Below, piece by piece: positions 5,887-7,728 of a stretch of DNA of 7,728 nucleotides; position 1 is the first letter of the stretch; each line of letters begins with the position of its first letter. The stretch is taken from NCBI GenBank assembly GCA_029859555.1, contig JAOUCV010000090.1, positions 1-7,728 on the forward strand, written 5' to 3'. Source of the stretch: Gammaproteobacteria bacterium (GTDB lineage Bacteria; Pseudomonadota; Gammaproteobacteria; UBA9214). A program made the position numbers and the translations under genes. The notes under the pieces are model-generated. The model made no database searches and was not told the DNA's origin. It worked only from the letters and a program-made list of their open reading frames with translations.

Positions 5887-6342
5887 GTGGCTTTTTCCGC
5901 CCATGAGCGCGCCCGCGCACGACGCTATGCCATGCAGGCATTGTACCAGTGGGACCTGTCGGGTACCGATCTGCCGCTGATCCGGCGGCAGTTTATGGAG
6001 GTCGAGGATTTCTCAAAGGCGGATACCAACTACTTCATCGAGTTGCTGAGCGAAGCGCCAAAGAAGATTGATATTATTGATGAAAATATTGCCGAATATA
6101 TAGACCGTCCGCCTGAACAGCTGGATCCGGTAGAGCGGGCGGTGTTGCGGCTGGCCACCTACGAACTGCTCTATCGTCTCGATATTCCATACAAGGTGAC
6201 TATTAACGAGGCGGTGCAACTGACCAAAAAATTCGGCTCGGAGCAGGGTCATGCTTTCGTCAACGCTGTGCTCGACAAGGCCGCGCACAAGCTGCGTGCT
6301 ACTGAATGTAAAAAGGCGGGAAAGCAAGCCGCGGGCCGCTGA
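5887..6342 (+). CDS. nusB: Transcription antitermination factor NusB
   Basis: RNA-binding all-helical protein that, with ribosomal protein S10 (NusE), binds boxA and supports antitermination of rRNA operons. With the GTG start at 5887 it has 151 residues; the TTG at 5872 would give 156. E. coli NusB has 139. The N terminus carries the arginine-rich RNA-binding element followed by AMQALYQW (residues 8-22). The core LDPVERAVLRLATYELLYR, IPYKVTINEAVQLTKKFG and HAFVNAVLDKAA are textbook family blocks. The first ATG in frame (5932) would cut off the arginine-rich segment, so a non-ATG start is needed. The C-terminal ~18 residues are a basic extension (KKAGKQAAGR) beyond the E. coli form. Located 4 bp after ribH and 6 bp before thiL; the ribH-nusB pairing is widely conserved. 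Confidence 0.96.
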   Translation: MAFSAHERARARRYAMQALYQWDLSGTDLPLIRRQFMEVEDFSKADTNYFIELLSEAPKKIDIIDENIAEYIDRPPEQLDPVERAVLRLATYELLYRLDIPYKVTINEAVQLTKKFGSEQGHAFVNAVLDKAAHKLRATECKKAGKQAAGR

Positions 6343-6348
6343 GTTCTC

Positions 6349-7323
6349 ATGTCAGACAGCGAGTTTGACATCATTCGCCGCTATTTCACGCGGCAAGCAA
6401 CCGATCGCAAGGACGTCATTACCGGCATTGGCGATGATGCTGCACTGTTACGGGTGCCGGCCGGTATGGAACTGGTGGTCTGCGTGGATACGCTGGTCGA
6501 AGGCGTGCATTTCCCGGCGGGCACTGCAGCGGCGGCTGTCGGACACAAGGCGCTGGCAGTCAACCTCAGTGATCTCGCGGCAATGGGCGCAGAGCCCGCG
6601 TGGGTGACGCTGGCAATCACTCTGCCTGTTCCGGATGCGGACTGGCTGGATGGGTTCTCCCGTGGTTTCTTTAACCTGGCTGGTCGTTTTGGTGTACAGC
6701 TTGTCGGTGGTGACACTACGCAGGGTCCGTTATCTATCACGGTGCAGGCGCATGGTTTTGTACCGCAGGGGAAGGCATTGCATCGGCGCGGTGCGCAGCC
6801 CGGAGATCATATTTATGTAACCGGCAGTCTCGGTGATGCCGGTGTTGCACTGTTGTTGGGTAGCGATGCCGGTGAGGCGTTACAGCAACGGCTGGATTTT
6901 CCGGAACCCCGTTTGGCAGCAGGCGAGGCGTTACGCGGTATCGCCAGTGCGGCTATTGATATATCTGACGGACTGCTGGCTGACCTCGGGCATTTGCTGG
7001 CGCACGGTCAGCTGGGGGCAAGCGTGTTTGTTGACGACGTGCCAACAAGTGCAGCATTCACCGCGGCGTTGCAGCAGGACCGGGATCTGACGCGCTTGCG
7101 AGATCTGCCGCTGGCAGCCGGCGATGATTATGAGTTGTGCTTTACGGTGCCCGTGGCTTTGCTGGCACAGCTGGACACTGTGCAGCCGGATTTCTCCTGT
7201 CCCTGTACGCACATCGGAACGGTCGAGAGGCCAGCCGGTATCCGCTGCTACACCGCTGACGGTGATGTCTACACAGCGGATGCCCGTGGCTATGAACATT
7301 TTGGAGTGTCCCCGCATGGCTGA
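6349..7323 (+). CDS. thiL: Thiamine-monophosphate kinase
   Basis: ATP-dependent phosphorylation of thiamine monophosphate to thiamine diphosphate, the active cofactor. The 324-residue protein has the PurM/AIR-synthase-like fold. Visible motifs are GIGDDAA at 26-32, VDTLVEGVHF at 46-55, VNLSDLAAMGAEP at 71-83, and GGDTTQGP at 119-126 (Mg- and nucleotide-binding aspartates). DISDGL at 204-209 and GDDYEL at 258-263 complete the set. E. coli ThiL is 325 residues, so the protein is full length. The ATG at 6349 has only a weak ribosome site, so expression probably depends on coupling with nusB, whose stop is 6 bp upstream. The 3' end overlaps pgpA by 8 bp. Confidence 0.97.
   Translation: MSDSEFDIIRRYFTRQATDRKDVITGIGDDAALLRVPAGMELVVCVDTLVEGVHFPAGTAAAAVGHKALAVNLSDLAAMGAEPAWVTLAITLPVPDADWLDGFSRGFFNLAGRFGVQLVGGDTTQGPLSITVQAHGFVPQGKALHRRGAQPGDHIYVTGSLGDAGVALLLGSDAGEALQQRLDFPEPRLAAGEALRGIASAAIDISDGLLADLGHLLAHGQLGASVFVDDVPTSAAFTAALQQDRDLTRLRDLPLAAGDDYELCFTVPVALLAQLDTVQPDFSCPCTHIGTVERPAGIRCYTADGDVYTADARGYEHFGVSPHG
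7302..7306 (+). promoter_or_regulatory. Shine-Dalgarno of pgpA, inside thiL
   Basis: TGGAG within the thiL coding sequence stands 9 nt before ATG 7316 and supports that overlapping start. Confidence 0.6.
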
Positions 7324-7728
7324 AAAAATATCCCCGCAGTTGTTGCGGCACCCGCTAGATTTTCTGGCGCTGGGCTTTGGCAGCGGCTTGCTACCGCGTG
7401 CGCCGGGCACCGCCGGTACTATCGCTGCCATTCCCTTGTATCTTGTTATGCAATCACTGGCCTTGCCGGTCTATGTGTCGCTGGTGGCGGTGCTGTTTCT
7501 GCTGGGTATCCCGATCTGTGCGCACACCGCAAAGCGTCTGGGCGTGCATGACCATCCGGGCATTGTCTGGGACGAAATCGTTGGTTACCTGGTCACCATG
7601 ATTTTTGCGCCGACAGGCTGGTTATGGGTGCTGGCCGGTTTTGTGCTGTTTCGATTCTTTGATGTTCTCAAGCCCTGGCCGATCCGTTGGCTGGACCGAA
7701 GGGTCGGCGGCGGTTTTGGCATTATGGT
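7316..7728 (+). CDS. pgpA: Phosphatidylglycerophosphatase A (N-terminal 137 residues, cut by the window edge)
   Basis: Inner-membrane enzyme that dephosphorylates phosphatidylglycerophosphate to phosphatidylglycerol. The frame runs off the right edge; E. coli PgpA has 172 residues, so about 35 are missing. Family motifs present: GFGSGLLPRAPGTAG at 20-34, GVHDHPGIVWDEIVG at 76-90 with the acidic catalytic cluster (Asp79, Asp86, Glu87), and FRFFDVLKPWPIRWLDR at 112-128. Hydrophobic membrane segments cover about 36-68 and 88-115. The ATG at 7316 overlaps the thiL stop (8 bp) and has TGGAG 9 nt upstream, so it is translationally coupled to thiL. Nothing in the visible part looks damaged. Confidence 0.96.
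   Translation, partial: MAEKISPQLLRHPLDFLALGFGSGLLPRAPGTAGTIAAIPLYLVMQSLALPVYVSLVAVLFLLGIPICAHTAKRLGVHDHPGIVWDEIVGYLVTMIFAPTGWLWVLAGFVLFRFFDVLKPWPIRWLDRRVGGGFGIM

Overview
The window is a stretch of ordinary bacterial housekeeping chromosome, and every confident gene lies on the + strand. The order glyA–nrdR–ribD–ribE–ribB(A)–ribH–nusB–thiL–pgpA is the one typical of Gammaproteobacteria. The protein motifs and the moderately high GC content (judged by eye) agree with that. A RibBX-type protein and a REP-doublet repeat point the same way. I cannot name the genus; a free-living gammaproteobacterium is the safest statement.

Layout. Positions 2-316 hold the 3' end of a histone-deacetylase-superfamily gene (AcuC/HDAC-like). 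A 128-bp gap (317-444) follows, with a good Shine-Dalgarno for glyA. glyA (445-1704) and nrdR (1725-2225) lie close together. ribD (2286-3386) ends in a tandem 8-bp duplication that abuts a 71-bp REPIN-like palindrome (3392-3462). ribE (3487-4155) comes next, then a 100-bp spacer with a strong hairpin, then the DHBP synthase gene (4256-5362). A 43-bp AT-rich spacer with a plausible sigma70 promoter leads into the tight run ribH (5406-5882), nusB (5887-6342), thiL (6349-7323) and pgpA (7316 to the window edge). In that run the gaps are 4 and 6 bp and thiL overlaps pgpA by 8 bp.

How the genes work together. RibD, RibE, RibH and the DHBP synthase supply most of the riboflavin pathway. The fused C-terminal domain of the DHBP synthase has lost the zinc cysteines and the catalytic arginine of GTP cyclohydrolase II. 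The first step from GTP must therefore come from a separate ribA outside the window; in Pseudomonas-like arrangements such a gene lies a little downstream of pgpA. GlyA feeds one-carbon units to folate, NrdR represses ribonucleotide reductase genes, NusB acts in rRNA antitermination, ThiL makes thiamine diphosphate, and PgpA dephosphorylates phosphatidylglycerophosphate.

I found no RNA genes, CRISPR arrays, prophage genes or transposase genes, and no new multi-gene system. The points most worth a second look are the degenerate RibBX domain, the REPIN inside the riboflavin cluster with the 8-bp duplication that supplies the ribD stop codon, and the hairpin before ribBX where no FMN riboswitch can be recognised. 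No gene-free stretch exceeds 300 bases.
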